Source of the DNA: Oscillospiraceae bacterium
GTDB taxonomy: Bacteria > Bacillota > Clostridia > Oscillospirales > Ruminococcaceae
DNA length: 64,000 nt
Direction: 5' to 3'
NCBI GenBank assembly: GCA_028692035.1
Contig: JAQUYD010000004.1
Location: 62,001-126,000, forward strand
Part shown: positions 61,479 through 64,000 of the stretch, piece by piece
How positions within the stretch are numbered: position 1 is the first letter of the stretch
Layout: every line of letters starts with the position of its first letter
Translations under genes and position numbers: made by a program
Notes under the pieces: model-generated
What the model saw: only the letters and a program-made list of their open reading frames with translations
Database searches by the model: none
What the model was told of the DNA's origin: nothing

Positions 61479-62177
61479 TCACCACCGCCAGGGTCGGTCT
61501 TTTCCCAGCCACCCGCGTTCCTGCCAGTACCGTTTTTCCACAGGGGAAGAATCCCATCCCGCGGCGTGCATCCCTCTCATGACGAAAAACAGCGCCCTTG
61601 TCTTGATTCCCGTTTTCGGGAAATTTTTCCGCTTGATCCGTTTTGCTAAACGGGTCAGATCCCGTTCAACCTTTTGCTTGTTTTGCTCCTTGACCATTTC
61701 CCAGTTCATCGCCTGCAAATTGGCGCCGTAGCCTTTGATATCGGATACGCCCCAGTACCGCAACGACTGCCTGACGCCCTTGATCGCCGCTCCGCTCCCG
61801 CCGCCTGCCGCGGTGGACAAAACCACCGCCCTTTTTTGAAACATCCACGCTTTGGGCCGATGGACCATCCAGCAGTCAAACAGCAGATCCAGCAACGCCT
61901 TCATAGAGGCGGACGGAGCCATGCAGTAGGTTGGTGTTGTAAAAATAAGCAAATCCGACTGTTCCATCGCCTCTAGGATCAACTTTTTTTCCGCGTAAAA
62001 AGGGCAGGCCGTTTCATCCTCGATACAGCGGTAACAGCCGGTGCAAAAATGATTCAGGTCCCGCAGAAGAAAAAATTCGGTGATTTCTTCTTCTCCCGCC
62101 AGCTTTTGCGCCATCATCCGCCCCATGTGATAGCTGCTCCCTTTATGATTCTGGCCGTGTATCATCGTAATGTTCAT
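61479..62177 (-). CDS. Flavodoxin-like NAD(P)H-dependent FMN reductase family protein
   Basis: A 232-residue protein. NITMIHGQNHKGSSYHMGRMMAQKL is the FMN phosphate loop, HFCTGCYRCIEDETACPFY a C-x-x-C-x-x-C cluster typical of the iron-sulfur-flavoprotein-like members, and LLIFTTPTYCMAPSASMKALLDL the isoalloxazine-binding region. The C-terminal 40 residues are an extension with a basic region. The ATG follows AAAGGAG. It overlaps the end of the LysR gene by 35 bases. Confidence 0.85.
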   Translation of the reverse strand: MNITMIHGQNHKGSSYHMGRMMAQKLAGEEEITEFFLLRDLNHFCTGCYRCIEDETACPFYAEKKLILEAMEQSDLLIFTTPTYCMAPSASMKALLDLLFDCWMVHRPKAWMFQKRAVVLSTAAGGGSGAAIKGVRQSLRYWGVSDIKGYGANLQAMNWEMVKEQNKQKVERDLTRLAKRIKRKNFPKTGIKTRALFFVMRGMHAAGWDSSPVEKRYWQERGWLGKDRPWRW

Positions 62178-63129
62178 CGGTTTTCTCCTTTGCGGCGGCG
62201 CGGTTTGGAACACTGCGGCCGGAACCAACGTCTTTGTAATACTCCCGGACAAAAGCGCGCAGCTTTTGAACCGGTTCGGACAAAGCATGTTCCTTGTGGG
62301 TGACCAGATACAGCTGCCTTTTCAAAAGTGGATGGTCAAAACGCAGCACCTGCACCATCTGGAACCGCTCGTAATCCAGCACCCCCAGTTCGGAGACGAT
62401 GGCGATTCCCAGCCCTTGGCTGACCGCGTGCTTGATCGATTCCGGATCGTCCTGCTGTGCCACCACGTGCAGCCCCTTAGGGTCAACCCCGATCTCCTGC
62501 AGGAAACGCTCCGCCTCCCGCCGGGTGCCAGAGCCCCTTTCCCTGACCAGGAACGGTTCCCGACTCAGCTGTTCCAGGGGAAATCCATTCTGCTTCATCT
62601 GCCGGTACCGCTCCGTATTGGGGGTAATGACCACCAGCTGATCCTCATAAAACGCCTCAAAGTCACACGGCTCGCTCCCCATCCGGGTTCCTGTCATCCC
62701 CAATTCCACCCGGCGGGAGGCCACCTGTTCCACCACCTCGCCGCTATCACAGCGCAGCACATGAAAGGCGCTGCTGGGGTTTTCCCGGCAAAACGCCGCC
62801 ATAATCGGCGGGAGCACATATTGGGAGGGGACGGTGGACGCCGCAATGTGGATTTCCCCTCCTTTGGATTCTCGCTTATTTTGGAACCAATTCAGGGCAT
62901 TGTCTCGCAAAGCCAGCATATCCCTGGCATATTCCCCCAATAGCGCTCCGTCCTCCGATGGAAACGCGCCCTTGGGGGAACGGATGATCAAATTGGTTCC
63001 CAGCTCTTTTTCTAGCGTCCGGATATGGGCGCTGACGGTGGGCTGGGTCAGGTACAACTGCTCCGCGGCTTTGGAAAACGAGTGATGCTCCACCACCGAC
63101 AAAAAAATCTCCAGCTGTTTTAAATCCAT
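62143..63129 (-). CDS. LysR-family regulator of the selenium-metabolism-associated type
   Basis: A 328-residue LysR protein. MDLKQLEIFLSVVEHHSFSKAAEQLYLTQPTVSAHIRTLEKELGTNLIIRSPKG is the HTH; the effector domain has IHIAASTVPSQYVLPPIMAAFC and the cofactor pocket near GMTGTRMGS and GLGIAIVSELGV. The sequence resembles the LysR regulators that accompany selenium genes in clostridia (CysL/YeiE-like), and it is placed between selB and a flavoprotein gene, which agrees. Substrate/ligand unknown. Confidence 0.85.
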   Translation of the reverse strand: MDLKQLEIFLSVVEHHSFSKAAEQLYLTQPTVSAHIRTLEKELGTNLIIRSPKGAFPSEDGALLGEYARDMLALRDNALNWFQNKRESKGGEIHIAASTVPSQYVLPPIMAAFCRENPSSAFHVLRCDSGEVVEQVASRRVELGMTGTRMGSEPCDFEAFYEDQLVVITPNTERYRQMKQNGFPLEQLSREPFLVRERGSGTRREAERFLQEIGVDPKGLHVVAQQDDPESIKHAVSQGLGIAIVSELGVLDYERFQMVQVLRFDHPLLKRQLYLVTHKEHALSEPVQKLRAFVREYYKDVGSGRSVPNRAAAKEKTDEHYDDTRPES

Positions 63130-63146
63130 GTTTTCCCTCCTGCCAT

Positions 63147-64000
63147 CTATTTACCTGTGAGAACACGCATTTCTCCAGATTTGCGGGTCAGACCCTTGTG
63201 GTCGAAATATTCCAGCAGGGCCAGCGCATATTTCCGCGAGGTGCCGGCTAGATCTCGGAACTGAGCCAGAGAAATCGCCCCATTCTCCCGGCAATACGCT
63301 TCCAGCATTACCTGGGCTTTTTGGCAGGCATCCCGGTGGATCGCGATCTGGGGCGTTAAAGCGACCAGCTCCCCGGTGTCGAACAGGGCGTCCAACACCG
63401 CTTTGAGCTCTTTGTTCTTTGCGTACTGGGACTTGATTTCATCCAAACCCGGCGGCTCAATCCCGCTTTGGGAAAACTGGTTCCCGATCTGTTCAAAAAG
63501 CTGGCGCTGGGCAGGGCTGTATTGGACGGAAAATCCTTCTCTCCACACCCGCTGATCTCGCTGCCCGATCAGCCCTCTGCGCTCGAATTCCGCTAAAATG
63601 CTGTCGGCCAAGGCCACCTGCTGCCGGGGAAGGAACTTGCTGCGCAGCTCTTCCTTGCGCATGCCGGGCTGCAACGGGTTTTGCCGGTGATATTCTTCCA
63701 GCACCGCTGTGAGCTTTTGACCCAGCTGCTCCATCCAATCCCGGTGCAGCAGCACCTTGGCGGTCACCTGCACCAACTGGCCAGACTGTAAAAAGCCCTG
63801 CACTGCCCCGTCGAATTCCTCCCGGCTGACGCGCAGTCCGTCGAACACCGTTTGGGAAGAGGAAAAACGTGGCCCCTCCTCTAAAAAACGCTGCAAAATA
63901 CGCCGTTCCGCCGTTCCGCTCTCCTTGATTTGCAGCCCTTCCAGAACCGTTTGGTCAAACCGCTTGTGCCGTTGGGGCAGGCAGTCCAAAACCATGCCGC
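63147..64000 (-). CDS. selB: Selenocysteine-specific elongation factor SelB, C-terminal part
   Basis: The frame continues beyond the right edge, so only the last ~284 residues are seen. They form consecutive winged-helix domains of the SelB C terminus; the final FRDLAGTSRKYALALLEYFDHKGLTRKSGEMRVL is the SECIS-RNA-binding domain signature (L-G-T/S-R-K-x-A-x-x-L-L-E-x-x-D). SelB delivers Sec-tRNA to UGA codons. No selA, selC or selD is in the window; they probably lie to the right. The LysR gene starts 17 bases after its stop. Confidence 0.9.
   Translation of the reverse strand, partial: GMVLDCLPQRHKRFDQTVLEGLQIKESGTAERRILQRFLEEGPRFSSSQTVFDGLRVSREEFDGAVQGFLQSGQLVQVTAKVLLHRDWMEQLGQKLTAVLEEYHRQNPLQPGMRKEELRSKFLPRQQVALADSILAEFERRGLIGQRDQRVWREGFSVQYSPAQRQLFEQIGNQFSQSGIEPPGLDEIKSQYAKNKELKAVLDALFDTGELVALTPQIAIHRDACQKAQVMLEAYCRENGAISLAQFRDLAGTSRKYALALLEYFDHKGLTRKSGEMRVLTGK

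Overview
The window reads as the chromosome of an anaerobic, spore-forming Clostridia of the Oscillospiraceae/Ruminococcaceae type. The basis is gene content: a GerA/SpoVAF-type germinant-receptor protein, MurT/GatD, a Na+-pumping decarboxylase beta subunit, a FeoA-FeoA-FeoB ferrous iron operon, SelB, the short-form HisG with HisZ, a Tn916/TnpX-type element, and strong AAGGAGG ribosome binding sites. Base composition is moderately GC-rich except in a few patches. Species cannot be named from this.

Layout. 1-12.4 kb: a GNAT fragment, a PLP lyase-like gene, tRNA-Leu(UAG), murT-gatD, HAD phosphatase, gerA/spoVAF-like gene; then on the minus strand oadB with a small oadG-like gene behind a structured leader, a NERD-like membrane protein and dCMP deaminase; then rsmA, a small Usp-like gene and an alpha/beta hydrolase. 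12.4-15.2 kb: a decaying stretch with small membrane proteins, a frameshifted zinc-ribbon/CD225 gene, a truncated GH-repeat surface protein and a LytTR response regulator with a premature stop. 15.2-21.8 kb: MFS transporter, asnA, and the feo operon with a divergent DtxR/MntR-type repressor. 21.9-26.7 kb: the rod-shape operon mreB-mreC-mreD-mrdA. 27.0-29.4 kb: nitroreductase, mutarotase-like protein, esterase. About 29.5-34.9 kb: an integrated element with sigma/HTH regulators, arsR-permease-thioredoxin cargo, mobC, and a serine recombinase that has lost most of its catalytic domain. 34.9-43.6 kb: rRNA methyltransferase, DUF3795 protein, a secreted protein with ten VVPS(E/D)P repeats, a HisC-like transaminase, an uncharacterised FAD oxidoreductase under a guanine-type riboswitch, and a YfhO-family protein. 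43.8-52.4 kb: an ICMT-like methyltransferase and the ten-gene histidine operon hisZGDCBHAFIE. 52.5-57 kb: a YjjG-like phosphatase, tRNA-Lys(UUU), and a PAS fragment next to a hybrid histidine kinase. 57-61.4 kb: a GIY-YIG/nucleotidyltransferase fusion, an XRE repressor and a phage lysis cassette (tail-end proteins, holin, M23 endolysin), followed by gene debris. 61.5-64 kb: flavodoxin-like protein, LysR regulator and the C-terminal part of selB.

Most noteworthy: (1) a guanine-class purine riboswitch upstream of an uncharacterised FAD dehydrogenase, with a terminator that competes with aptamer helix P3, so ligand may turn the gene on; (2) a promoter-aptamer-terminator leader upstream of the Na+-pump gene oadB, with segments reminiscent of the yybP-ykoY motif; (3) a GatD lacking both the nucleophile Cys and the catalytic His; (4) a GIY-YIG plus nucleotidyltransferase fusion beside a phage-type repressor and lysis genes; (5) several clear decay events (recombinase internal deletion, LytTR nonsense codon, LysR remnant, frameshifted CD225 gene). 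No CRISPR array or rRNA gene was seen. Family assignments come from motif and sequence recognition only; no database search was run.
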